Assembly: GCA_903845085.1 (NCBI GenBank)
Contig: CAIMWD010000135.1
Span: 1 to 38,000 of the forward strand
DNA length: 38,000 nucleotides
Direction: 5' to 3'
Source: an uncultured Acidimicrobiaceae bacterium
Lineage (GTDB): Bacteria; Actinomycetota; Acidimicrobiia; Acidimicrobiales; Bog-793
Part shown: piece by piece, positions 8,451 through 16,778 of the stretch
Layout: each line of letters begins with the position of its first letter
Numbering within the stretch: position 1 is the first letter of the stretch
Translations under genes and position numbers: made by a program
The notes under the pieces: model-generated
What the model was told of the DNA's origin: nothing
Seen by the model: the letters and a program-made list of their open reading frames with translations, nothing else
Database searches by the model: none

Positions 8451-10433
8451 CTAAGAGGCAGAGGAGAGCGAGGAGGGCGATGGCGACCCATGCTGATTCG
8501 ACCAGGTCGCATACATCTCGGCATAACGACCCCCGCGCGCCACCAACTCCTTGTGCGGTCCAACCTCAACGATCTCACCCTGATCGACCACGACGATGCG
8601 ATCCGCCCGCATTGCGGTCGTCAAACGGTGAGCGATCAGAATCGCCGTGCGCCCCTCAAGGAGGCGGTCGAGAGCTGCCTCAACCTTTACCTCTGACTTG
8701 AGATCTAAGTTCGAAGTCGCCTCGTCAAGAACCAGCACACGGGGGCTCGCGATGAATGCTCGTGCAAGCGCGATGAGCTGTCGCTCACCTGAGGCAAGCG
8801 ACTGACCACGCTCGTGCACTTCGGTGTGGATGCCATAGGGAAGGCGCTCAACTAGATCGTCAAGACCAACTGCACTGATCGCCTCCATCACCTCATCATC
8901 GCTGGCCTCAGGCCGCGCGAAGGCAACATTGTTGCGGATGGATCCCGAGAAGAGGAAGGCCTCCTGTGGCACAACGCCAAGCTGACGACGCAGCGAATTC
9001 AGCGTGATCTCGGTTAGTGGATATCCATCGATGCGCACGACACCGGCGGTGGGATCGTAGAAACGAGTGACGAGTTTGGCGATCGTTGACTTGCCCGCAC
9101 CGGTCGCGCCGACGAATGCGATGACTTCGCCTGCGTCGATGTGGAGATTGACATGCGAGAGCACCGGCACCTTGGGGTCATAGCCAAAGCTCACGTCATC
9201 AAAGTCGATCTTGCCCTCAATCGCCGGAAGTTCGTAGGCATCGGGTGACTCCGCCACGGTGGGGTCTGTCGAAAGAAGGATCCGCAATTTCGTGATCGCC
9301 GCCTGTCCCTGCTGATAGGTGTTGTAAAGCTGCACCATCTGCTGAATTGGCTGGAAGAAGGAGCCAAGAAAGAGGATGAATGCAAACAGCACACCCGTGG
9401 ACAGATGATGGTGGAGCACCATATCGCCACCGATAAGCAACAGCGCCAGCTGCCCGCCAAGACCGATGAAGTCAGAGGAGGCGGTATACGCCGCCGTCAC
9501 CTTGGCGCTTGTGCGGTTTGCCTGACGGTATCGGCCCACGATGTTGCGGTGTCGGATGACGTTATTGCGCTGCCGGTTGTACGCGGCGACGACGCGTACG
9601 CCAGAGAGACTTTCAGCGATATCGCCGATCACCGCTGCGAGATTGTCGCGCACCAGGAGATAGGTCCTCGCCGATGCATTTCGAAACCAAAGTGAGGTTG
9701 AGATAAGCGCGGGCAATACGATCGCACAGGTAATAAGTGCGAGCTCTACGTTATAGAGAAAGAGCACGACAGTGACAAAGAGCATCGTGAGCCCTTGAAT
9801 ACAGAATTGCGCCAGTCCATCTTGGAGCATGTTCTGGAGGACCTCGATATCGGAGGTCATCCGTGTCATGATGACGCCGGCCTTCTCCTCGGTGAAGTAG
9901 TCCAGCGAAAGCCTCTGGATATGAGTAAACACCTTCACGCGAAGATCGTTCATCACTTGAGCTGCTAGTCGGCCGGTGTTGCGAACGCGCTTGCGCTCGA
10001 CCAACACGGTCAATACCACGCTGACGATATAGGCGACACCAGTGATCACAACGACCGACATGTGGCCAGGTGTCACTCCGTGGTCGAGCCCGATCTGGGT
10101 GAGGATCGGTCCTATCTGAAAACCGACGGTCTCGATGGCAAGAAAGATGAGCGACCACATCGCGATGCTCCAGCGCGCGCTGATTAATCCCCAGAGCGTG
10201 ATCTTGCCCAGCTCTGCATTGTTCGGCGTGTATTTCGCGCTCGGTGCAGGGTGCTCTGGCTCGGTCTCCATAAGTTTGGTGACCGCCTCCTCGAGCTCTG
10301 GAGGAATGCCTGCGAAGGGGGCTCCTCCCGCAGCTCCGTGTCCACCACTGGGAATTCCCGAGCCACCAATGGCCCCGCCCGGGTTCCCCCGGATTCCCGC
10401 CCACATGCCCGGTCCGCCAAATCCCATACCCAT
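8451..10433 (-). CDS. ABC exporter half-transporter with canonical Walker B, degenerate signature
   Basis: A 660-residue type I exporter half: an unusual 40-residue Gly-rich start, a linker rich in Pro and Glu, six predicted membrane helices (about 85-360) and an NBD. Motifs: Walker A GATGAGKST at 442-450, Q-loop Gln490, Walker B VLVLDE at 566-571 with the catalytic Glu571, H-loop His602. The signature is LASGE at 546-550 instead of LSGGQ. The start ATG shares one base with the stop of the preceding half-transporter (TAATG, 10431-10435), so the two are translated together. Together they fit a heterodimeric multidrug- or lipid-type exporter such as BmrCD or TM287/288. The cargo cannot be read from sequence; the MarR gene heading the operon suggests a response to a toxic small molecule. 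Confidence 0.9.
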   Translation of the reverse strand: MGMGFGGPGMWAGIRGNPGGAIGGSGIPSGGHGAAGGAPFAGIPPELEEAVTKLMETEPEHPAPSAKYTPNNAELGKITLWGLISARWSIAMWSLIFLAIETVGFQIGPILTQIGLDHGVTPGHMSVVVITGVAYIVSVVLTVLVERKRVRNTGRLAAQVMNDLRVKVFTHIQRLSLDYFTEEKAGVIMTRMTSDIEVLQNMLQDGLAQFCIQGLTMLFVTVVLFLYNVELALITCAIVLPALISTSLWFRNASARTYLLVRDNLAAVIGDIAESLSGVRVVAAYNRQRNNVIRHRNIVGRYRQANRTSAKVTAAYTASSDFIGLGGQLALLLIGGDMVLHHHLSTGVLFAFILFLGSFFQPIQQMVQLYNTYQQGQAAITKLRILLSTDPTVAESPDAYELPAIEGKIDFDDVSFGYDPKVPVLSHVNLHIDAGEVIAFVGATGAGKSTIAKLVTRFYDPTAGVVRIDGYPLTEITLNSLRRQLGVVPQEAFLFSGSIRNNVAFARPEASDDEVMEAISAVGLDDLVERLPYGIHTEVHERGQSLASGERQLIALARAFIASPRVLVLDEATSNLDLKSEVKVEAALDRLLEGRTAILIAHRLTTAMRADRIVVVDQGEIVEVGPHKELVARGGRYAEMYATWSNQHGSPSPSSLSSAS

Positions 10434-12361
10434 TAGAGCTCCGGCCCCTGAATTGTCTCCTCAATCTGATGATCGAGCTCCTCCTCGGTGGCCGCGCGAG
10501 CGAGCACCTCTGCGTACCTTGGATCGGTCGCCAGTAGCTCCTCATGACGGCCAGAGGCGATAACGGTCCCATGTTCTACAAGGACCACCCGGTCCGCCAA
10601 ACTGATGGTTGCGAGACGGTGCGCGATGATGATCGTGGTCCGGTTCGTGAGGAGATCGCCGAGCGCATGATGGATGCGCTGCTCCACCTGAACATCGATC
10701 GCACTCGTCGCATCATCGAGCACAAGTATCGGAGGGTTGAGCAGCAGTGTTCGAGCGATTGCTATGCGCTGTCGCTGTCCACCCGAGAGGTTGTAGCCAC
10801 GCTCGCCTACCTCAGTGTCATATCCATCGCCGAGTCGTGAGATAAATCCATCGGCATCTGCAGCCTTTGCCGCGGCGATGACATCCTCAATTGCAGCGTC
10901 AGGGCGTCCGTAGGCGATGTTGTCACGCACCGAGTCGGAGAAGAGGAAGGGCTCATCGAGCACAATCCCAACATTTGCGCGAAGACTCGCGACGGTGAGA
11001 TCCCGGATATCGATCCCATCAACCGTGATCACACCGCTGGTGACGTCATAGGAGCGGTTCAGGAGACGCGCCACCGTCGATTTCCCCGATCCTGTGCGAC
11101 CCACTAGAGCGACCGTCTCCCCCGGAGCGACCGAGAGGGAGAAGTTGCGGAGTACGGGAGTTCCATCGGCATAGGTGAAGGTGACATCGTCAAACACCAC
11201 ATCACCACGACAGTTTCGAAGATCAGTTGCACCGGGGCGATCCACGATCTCCGGGGCATGGTCAAGGACCTCGTAGATCCTCTTCGCCGAAGCAGCCGCG
11301 CGTTGGCCGTTCATGATGATCATTCCGAGCTGCCGAAAGGGTGGCTGAAAGAGGAGCATGTACGCCTGAAAGGTGAAAAGTGTTCCGACACCAATCTGAT
11401 GGCGAATTGCGAGCGCACCGCCATAGAGAAGGATGACCGCAAGACCAATACGGGGCAGGTTTTCGAGCATCGGAGCCCAAGTTCCCCTGATATCTGCATC
11501 CTTGATATAGGCCCACTGCAGCCGATCAGCCGTCGATGCGAGCGCAGTGAGTTCGGGCTGCTCAGCGGCGAAGGACTTCACCACACGCACTCCGCTGATG
11601 TTCTCCTCGACGATCGTCGCCACTTCGGCGAGACGGGCCTGGATCAGCCATGAGACCGGGAAGATCTTTGTCCGCATGATCATGCCCACGATGAGGGTAA
11701 TTGGCAGGGAGAGCATCGTGATCAGGGTGAGCTGCGCATTCAGCGAGAACATCTCTGCAAAGGCGATCAGCACAACCGCGCATTGCACGAAAACGGTTGG
11801 TGCCATGACGAGATACTGCTGTACCGCGCGAACGTCAGAGTTCGCACGGGAGATCAACTGTCCGACCTGCACGGCATCGTAGAAGGGGAAGGAAAGGCCC
11901 ATGTAGTGCTCGTAGACGATGTTGCGAAGGTCATACTCAAATGAGTAAGCGGTGGTCAACAACATCCGTCGACCGGTGTAGTTGGAGAATTCGCGAACCG
12001 CGATCAACACGATCAAAATCACCGCAAAGTGTGAGAGTGAGACAAGATGCTGCACCGTCGGTGATGTTGTCGTCGAACTCGCCGGCAACGCCTGATTAAT
12101 TGCCTGACCGATAATCCGAGGGATCTGTACCTGTGTCAGCAGAGCGATAAAAGACATGACGAGCGAACTCACCCAAAAAAAACGGTGAGCGCGCACCACC
12201 GGCCAGGAGCGCTTCAACCAAGACTTTGTCGCGTCGGGATCGATCGTCGCCCGTGGAGCCTCAAAGAGCGAGGCCTCGACTACTGGCTCAAACTCGCGAG
12301 CGCCGAGGTCCTGAAAGAGCGTCTCCGTGCTCTGACCAAGCAGGAGCTGCGAGGGCCTCAT
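10433..12361 (-). CDS. ABC exporter half-transporter with canonical signature, degenerate catalytic residues
   Basis: A 642-residue partner of the downstream half-transporter: membrane domain about 55-350, NBD about 385-620. Walker A GRTGSGKST is at 421-429 and the signature LSGGQ at 525-529 is consensus. The catalytic Glu after Walker B is Asp550 (ILVLDD), and the Q-loop reads VLDEPF, so its Gln is replaced by Asp469. The H-loop His581 is kept. In a heterodimer this Walker A/B pairs with the partner's LASGE, so all changes fall into one degenerate site, while its own LSGGQ completes the partner's intact catalytic site. ATG at 12359-12361 overlaps the MarR stop as ATGA. Confidence 0.92.
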   Translation of the reverse strand: MRPSQLLLGQSTETLFQDLGAREFEPVVEASLFEAPRATIDPDATKSWLKRSWPVVRAHRFFWVSSLVMSFIALLTQVQIPRIIGQAINQALPASSTTTSPTVQHLVSLSHFAVILIVLIAVREFSNYTGRRMLLTTAYSFEYDLRNIVYEHYMGLSFPFYDAVQVGQLISRANSDVRAVQQYLVMAPTVFVQCAVVLIAFAEMFSLNAQLTLITMLSLPITLIVGMIMRTKIFPVSWLIQARLAEVATIVEENISGVRVVKSFAAEQPELTALASTADRLQWAYIKDADIRGTWAPMLENLPRIGLAVILLYGGALAIRHQIGVGTLFTFQAYMLLFQPPFRQLGMIIMNGQRAAASAKRIYEVLDHAPEIVDRPGATDLRNCRGDVVFDDVTFTYADGTPVLRNFSLSVAPGETVALVGRTGSGKSTVARLLNRSYDVTSGVITVDGIDIRDLTVASLRANVGIVLDEPFLFSDSVRDNIAYGRPDAAIEDVIAAAKAADADGFISRLGDGYDTEVGERGYNLSGGQRQRIAIARTLLLNPPILVLDDATSAIDVQVEQRIHHALGDLLTNRTTIIIAHRLATISLADRVVLVEHGTVIASGRHEELLATDPRYAEVLARAATEEELDHQIEETIQGPEL

Positions 12362-12825
12362 GACTGTTCAATTTCACGGGCCGCGCGCTTGGCAAGACGC
12401 TCATGACGGCGTGCGTCAAAGGCCGCCTCCCAAAGCGGAAGATCTTCGATCAACTTCGCCGCGCGCACTGGATCGAGGTGGGTCGCGATAGAGGTGAGAC
12501 GCTCGGTCACCGATGCATCGGCCTCCGCGAGCACCCGTCGCCCCTCGTCGGTGAGATTCAGCGAGACCCTTCGCCGATCAAGTGCGGAGTGCGATCGCTC
12601 GATAAGTCCTCGATTAACGAGGCCATCGACAACAGCGGTGACGCTTGGCGCGCTCACCTCAAGTTTGCGGGCGAGCGTGGTCGACGCCTCGGCACCATCA
12701 GCAAGCTGAAAGAGCAACCGATACTGCGCTGAGGAAAGTTCGACCGTGGCGAGCGCGGCATCGACCTGTCGACCGAGACGCGCTGCGGTACGGCCGATTA
12801 CACGGGAAAGTTGTTCGGCTGTCAC
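12358..12825 (-). CDS. MarR family transcriptional regulator
   Basis: A 155-residue winged-helix dimer of the MarR family. The helix-turn-helix is around residues 50-72 (STTLARKLEVSAPSVTAVV), with the wing at about 75-92 (LIERSHSALDRRRVSLNLT); flanking helices form the dimer interface. MarR proteins usually repress their own operon and release DNA when bound by a phenolic or other small ligand. It is the first gene of a tightly overlapping operon with two ABC exporter halves, so it very likely controls their expression. The start is GTG 12823-12825; no Shine-Dalgarno sequence precedes it, which agrees with the leaderless promoter proposed just upstream. Confidence 0.9.
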   Translation of the reverse strand: MTAEQLSRVIGRTAARLGRQVDAALATVELSSAQYRLLFQLADGAEASTTLARKLEVSAPSVTAVVDGLVNRGLIERSHSALDRRRVSLNLTDEGRRVLAEADASVTERLTSIATHLDPVRAAKLIEDLPLWEAAFDARRHERLAKRAAREIEQS

Positions 12826-12831
12826 ATAATT

Positions 12832-12859
12832 AGACTAGCAAACTACTTTTCAAACTCAA
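12832..12859 (-). promoter_or_regulatory. Possible promoter of the marR-ABC-ABC operon, leaderless
   Basis: On the minus strand TTGAGT (12854-12859), a 16-base spacer and TAGTCT (12832-12837) resemble -35 and -10 boxes of the housekeeping sigma factor. The predicted start of transcription would be at or next to the GTG start codon 6 bases further, giving a leaderless mRNA, which fits the missing ribosome binding site. The AT-rich sequence here could also hold a MarR operator, but I found only weak dyad symmetry. Confidence 0.4.
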
Positions 12860-12993
12860 TCCGGCCGGAGGAAAAAACTCCACTCCGCGCAAATATTTCC
12901 CCAGCGACCTATCGGCGTACAAAGGAGCGAGGTTGCAAGGGTCCCGATGTCGTTGTATCCATCAATTCGTAACCGTGCGGTCACCAACTCAGC

Positions 12994-13344
12994 TTAGATT
13001 ACCTCGCCAGGCTCACCGGAGAGGTTGCGAACCTGGAGTCCCTCGCTCGCCCACGCCCGCATGCCGCCGACAAGGTTAATTGTCGTAAATCCCACTCCAG
13101 CGAGTGCTTCCGCGGCGCGTGCCGAGCGACCCCCACCACGACAGACGCAGACGATGGTGCGGTCACGGGGAAGCTCTTCGTAGCGTGCGCCAAGCTCACC
13201 AAGTGCGATATGCACGGCCTGTAGCGCGTGTCCCGCCTCCCACTCGTCATCTTCGCGGACATCGAGCAAGAACGCTCCCGCGAGAATCTCGGTCTGCGCC
13301 TCGCGTGCCTCGAGTTCTCCAAATACCGCGTCCTCTGCCGACAT
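12994..13344 (-). CDS. Rhodanese-like domain protein
   Basis: A 116-residue single rhodanese domain. The first signature FLLDVREDDEWEAGHA and the active-site loop CRGGGRSARAA (catalytic Cys followed by a 6-residue loop as in sulfurtransferases of the GlpE/PspE kind) are both present, and it ends with NLVGGMRAWASEGL. Such proteins carry persulfide sulfur between donors and acceptors such as thiols or cyanide. The longer frame begins at 13422, but GGGGGAG directly precedes the ATG at 13342-13344, so the shorter form was chosen. No signal peptide, so cytosolic. It is transcribed away from murT-gatD across a 185-base divergent spacer. Confidence 0.88.
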   Translation of the reverse strand: MSAEDAVFGELEAREAQTEILAGAFLLDVREDDEWEAGHALQAVHIALGELGARYEELPRDRTIVCVCRGGGRSARAAEALAGVGFTTINLVGGMRAWASEGLQVRNLSGEPGEVI

Positions 13345-13422
13345 CGCTCCCCCTCGTGGCCATTGCTCCGCGTCATCGATCGCGCGAGCGACTCGACGGA
13401 TGAGGATAACGCCTGTCGTCAC

Positions 13423-13444
13423 CGAACGCGAGCGTGGGCGTTCG
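13423..13444. repeat. Inverted repeat in the rhodanese / murT-gatD divergent spacer
   Basis: CGAACGC (13423-13429) and GCGTTCG (13438-13444) form a perfect 7-bp inverted repeat around 8 bases. The site is about 80 bases before the rhodanese start and about 85 bases before the leader frame of murT-gatD, a typical place for an operator controlling one or both. No further copy was noticed in the window. Confidence 0.35.
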
Positions 13445-13529
13445 CGCGCTGATCGTCACTGTCGGGCCACTCGCCGGTACGATCAAGCCCACCGACGGGG
13501 GCGCCTCGTCGACTAAGCGAGGAGGTCCC

Positions 13530-13580
13530 GTGAACCGAGGTGCGATGGTTCGCGACCTTGCACGACGGAGTATCTCGTGA
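13530..13580 (+). CDS. Possible 16-codon leader peptide coupled to murT-gatD
   Basis: A GTG at 13530-13532 is preceded by the strong ribosome binding site GAGGAGG at 4 bases and opens a frame of 16 codons (MNRGAMVRDLARRSIS). Its TGA (13578-13580) overlaps the GTG start of murT-gatD (13577-13579) as GTGA. The arrangement suggests translational coupling or a regulatory leader. CCTCG (13513-13517) and CGAGG (13518 onward region, at 13519-13523) are partly complementary, so the ribosome binding site could be masked by a small stem. No attenuator or codon run for a single amino acid is evident. It could also be fortuitous, since murT-gatD has its own CGGAG 6 bases before its start. Confidence 0.4.
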   Translation: MNRGAMVRDLARRSIS

Positions 13581-15649
13581 CGAATTGCCGCTCCCCGCGA
13601 ACCGTCCTCGCGCTCATGGCTCTGCGCAGCGCGGCACTACTCTCGCGCCGACTTGGCCGCGGGAGCGGGTCGATTATCGGCGGTCGCGTCGCACTCTTGC
13701 TCTGTCCCTCACTGATTGAGCGCCTTGGTCACGAGATGACCGTGGTGCTTGTCAGCGGAACCAACGGGAAAACCACAACGACGCGATTGCTCGTTGAGGC
13801 GCTTGGCGGCACAGACCGCGTCGCCACCTCAACGACTGGATCGAACATGCCCGCCGGTATCGTGACCGCGATCGCACGTCGAGTCGGCGGACAGACTCTC
13901 TCCACGGCGGTACTGGAGGTCGACGAGGCCTATCTCCCACTTCTGATCGATCAGCTGTCGCCAGCAGCGGTGGTATTGCTCAACCTCTCTCGCGACCAGC
14001 TCGACCGTATCGGCGAGGTGCGCATGATCGCACACCGCTGGCGCGAGGCGCTCGCCAATAGCGAGGCGATGGTCGTGGCGAACGCCGATGATCCGTTGGT
14101 GGTCTACGCCGCAGGCGAGGCGAGATGGACAACCTTTGTCGGCGCGGGAAATCACTGGCGCGAGGATGCATTCCACTGTCCTCGCTGCGATGGACGCATC
14201 AGCTTCTCCAAAGATCGCTGGAGCTGTAGCTGTGGATTCGCTCGACCAAACGTCATCGCGGACTATCGCGAGGGTGAACTCCGCATGGCGGACGGCCGAT
14301 CTCTGCCGATCAACTCGCAACTTCCGGGTGAATTCAATCGGGAGAACCTTGCGATCGCGGCTATTGCCGCGACGGTAATCGGTGAACCGCTGACCTTAGC
14401 AATTGAGCGCATGGAGGGCCTCGCCGAAGTAGCTGGACGTTTCTCCGTCCATCAGATCGGTGAGCAGACCGTACGGCTCATGCTCGCCAAAAACCCTGCG
14501 GGTTGGACCAGTCTCCTCGAGCTTGCCTGCGAGAGCGAGGCAACGCTCCTTCTCGCGATCAATGCACGGGTCGCCGACGGCCACGACCCCTCATGGCTTT
14601 TTGATGTTCCCTTCGAACTTCTTGCTGGTCGTCATCTCGTCACCAGCGGAGAGCGACGGTTCGATCTGGGCGTGAGGCTCCGACACGCAGGACTTCCACA
14701 TGAGATCGGTGCGATCCTCCCGCAGCACACCCTGGGTGCGATTACCGATACGCACATCGACATCATCGCGAACTACACCGCCTTCCAGGACCTGCGGCGA
14801 GCCTTAGTGCAGCGACAGACCACGGTTACCCCGGCCCCGCTTCCCCAGGGCGGGCCGGAGGAGAGCCGCGTGAGGAGTAGAGAGGGAGATGCGCGCTCGC
14901 CGCTGCAGATCGTTGTTGTCTACCCCGAGCTACTCGGGACTTACGGCGACAGCGGGAACGCAGCGGTGCTCGTCAATCGGGCCAGGTGGCGTGGGATCGA
15001 TGCAGAGCTGGTTGAAGCCCATCTGGGCGACCCACTCCCCCGCGACGGCGCGATCTATCTCCTCGGCGGTGGAGAGGACGGGCCACAGGTACGCGCTACC
15101 GAGGAGCTGCGATCTGAGGGATTTGGCTCTATCCTCGCCTCGGGAACCGTGGTCTTCGCCGTCTGTGCTGGCTATCAGATTCTGGGGCACACCTTCCCCG
15201 CCGCCGATGGTCAATTGCGGGAGGGACTAGGGATTCTCGACGTGACCACCGTCCGTCCGGTCGCTCCACGTGCGGTTGGCGAGATCGCGGGCGAGTGCCG
15301 CATCGACGGGATCGGGGTGCTTACGGGCTTTGAGAATCACGCGAGCCACACCATTCTCGGCGCAGGAGTGGAACCATTGATGAACCTATCTGCCGGCATT
15401 GGCAATGGTGCTAGTTCTACCGATGGTGCAATATCAGGACACGTCATCGGCAGCTACCTTCACGGCCCCGCGCTCGCGCGTAATCCGGCGCTCGCGGACT
15501 ACCTCCTTTCGCTGGCAACCGGTCGAACGATACCGCCCCTTAGAGATCTTGAGGAGCAGAGTTTGCGTCATGAACGCCTCTCCGCGGCTGGTTTGCCCAA
15601 TGTGGATGCACTGGTCCCCCAACCCGAGGTAACCGGCAGCCGCGGGTGA
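13577..15649 (+). CDS. murT-gatD: MurT-GatD fusion, lipid II isoglutaminyl synthase
   Basis: One 690-residue chain joins both subunits of the enzyme that amidates D-Glu of lipid II to D-isoglutamine at the inner face of the membrane. The MurT part (1 to about 412) has the P-loop GTNGKTTTT at 61-69, NLSRDQLDRIGE at 136-147, a zinc ribbon (Cys201, Cys204, Cys217, Cys219) and the C-terminal DUF1727 domain with ADGHDPSW at 333-340. A Pro/Gly/Arg-rich linker of about 30 residues follows. The GatD part (about 443-650) has PELLGTYGDSGN at 450-461, the nucleophile Cys530 in VFAVCAGYQILG and His629 in SYLHGP. In other Gram-positives the two are separate adjacent genes. No internal stop or restart is seen. 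The C-terminal 40 residues beyond the amidotransferase fold are unassigned. Starts at GTG; Met14 is an alternative. Confidence 0.93.
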   Translation: MTNCRSPRTVLALMALRSAALLSRRLGRGSGSIIGGRVALLLCPSLIERLGHEMTVVLVSGTNGKTTTTRLLVEALGGTDRVATSTTGSNMPAGIVTAIARRVGGQTLSTAVLEVDEAYLPLLIDQLSPAAVVLLNLSRDQLDRIGEVRMIAHRWREALANSEAMVVANADDPLVVYAAGEARWTTFVGAGNHWREDAFHCPRCDGRISFSKDRWSCSCGFARPNVIADYREGELRMADGRSLPINSQLPGEFNRENLAIAAIAATVIGEPLTLAIERMEGLAEVAGRFSVHQIGEQTVRLMLAKNPAGWTSLLELACESEATLLLAINARVADGHDPSWLFDVPFELLAGRHLVTSGERRFDLGVRLRHAGLPHEIGAILPQHTLGAITDTHIDIIANYTAFQDLRRALVQRQTTVTPAPLPQGGPEESRVRSREGDARSPLQIVVVYPELLGTYGDSGNAAVLVNRARWRGIDAELVEAHLGDPLPRDGAIYLLGGGEDGPQVRATEELRSEGFGSILASGTVVFAVCAGYQILGHTFPAADGQLREGLGILDVTTVRPVAPRAVGEIAGECRIDGIGVLTGFENHASHTILGAGVEPLMNLSAGIGNGASSTDGAISGHVIGSYLHGPALARNPALADYLLSLATGRTIPPLRDLEEQSLRHERLSAAGLPNVDALVPQPEVTGSRG

Positions 15650-15697
15650 AAATCGGAGCTGCCCGCGGCGAAAGCGCCCCGCGATAGTGTCAGAGCT

Positions 15698-16633
15698 ATG
15701 AGTTCGCTGGCGGGAGCACCGGAGCTGAGTTCGCAGATGCGACCTCACCCTCTTACGGAACAACTCAAGGGATATGTGGCGCTCACCAAGCCACGTATTA
15801 TCGAGCTTCTCCTCATCACGACCGTGCCCACCATGTTCGTTGCCGCCAAGGCACTTCCCTCCTTCGGCCTCATCATGCTCACGCTCATTGGTGGCACGCT
15901 CGCTGCCGGTGGAGCAAATGCGATGAACATGATCTACGACCGCGACATCGACGCGCTGATGGAACGCACCAAGAACCGTCCGCTGGTTACCGGACTTATC
16001 TCGCCGCCGGCAGCGATGGTCTTCGCCGGCGCGCTAGAGGTTGGGGCCTTCGTGGAGCTGTGGCTGACGGTCAACCTGCTGTCCGCGATTCTCGCTGTCT
16101 CCGCAACTGCCTTTTATGTCCTCATCTACACGATGTGGTTGAAGCGAACGACTACCCAAAACATCGTCATCGGAGGAGCGGCCGGCGCGGTGCCCGTGTT
16201 GGTGGGCTGGAGTTCGGTGACGAACCACCTCACGCTCGCGCCCTTTCTCCTCTTTGCCATCGTCTTCTTCTGGACCCCACCGCATTTTTGGGCGCTCGCT
16301 GTTCGCTACCGTGAGGACTACCAGCGCGCCGAGGTTCCCATGCTCCCCGCCGTGGTGGAGATTGAGCGAGTCGTCTCTCAGATCATCTGGTACACGGTGA
16401 TACTCGACGCTCTGGCGATTGGATTTGGTTTTGCTGCGCCGTATCACCTCGCCGAACGGATCGCCTACTTCGTTATCGCGACGCTGCTCGGTGTCGCATT
16501 CACCGGACGTGCAATCTCATTGCGAAATGATGCTGGACCCAAGAATGCGATGGGGCTCTTCACACTCTCCATCAGCTACCTCACCGTGCTCTTTGTTGCG
16601 ATGGGTGTACTCGGAGCAATCCAGCACCCGTAG
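15698..16633 (+). CDS. ctaB: Protoheme IX farnesyltransferase (heme O synthase)
   Basis: A 311-residue integral membrane prenyltransferase of the UbiA superfamily with nine predicted helices. The first Asp-rich motif is N74AMNMIYDRDID85 followed by ALMERTKNRPL, and the second is YREDYQRAEVPMLP. Both bind farnesyl diphosphate through magnesium. It converts heme B to heme O for heme-copper terminal oxidases. The gene starts 48 bases after murT-gatD with no obvious terminator between, so they may be cotranscribed. No cox genes are in the window. The ATG at 15698 has only a weak CAGAG upstream; Met14 is a possible later start. Confidence 0.95.
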   Translation: MSSLAGAPELSSQMRPHPLTEQLKGYVALTKPRIIELLLITTVPTMFVAAKALPSFGLIMLTLIGGTLAAGGANAMNMIYDRDIDALMERTKNRPLVTGLISPPAAMVFAGALEVGAFVELWLTVNLLSAILAVSATAFYVLIYTMWLKRTTTQNIVIGGAAGAVPVLVGWSSVTNHLTLAPFLLFAIVFFWTPPHFWALAVRYREDYQRAEVPMLPAVVEIERVVSQIIWYTVILDALAIGFGFAAPYHLAERIAYFVIATLLGVAFTGRAISLRNDAGPKNAMGLFTLSISYLTVLFVAMGVLGAIQHP

Positions 16634-16778
16634 CGACCAGAACCCCTCGCGTCCGATGGAGGCCTCTCTCCGCTACCGCCCGTGTATATCGCGGCCGTGA
16701 TCCTCGCAGCTATCTCGCAACACCCCGGCAGCCAAATGAGCGATGCGACATCGCGCACGGCGTGGGTGACGGTCACCG

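Noticed and set aside
9751-10572. 273-codon minus-strand frame, rich in Arg and Ser
   Set aside because: Alternative frame inside the two ABC genes, whose motifs and overlaps are unambiguous.
16765-16777. GGTGAC-G-GTCACC palindrome before the SDR stop
   Set aside because: One-base spacer cannot form a hairpin and its site at a gene end is poor for an operator; probably chance.
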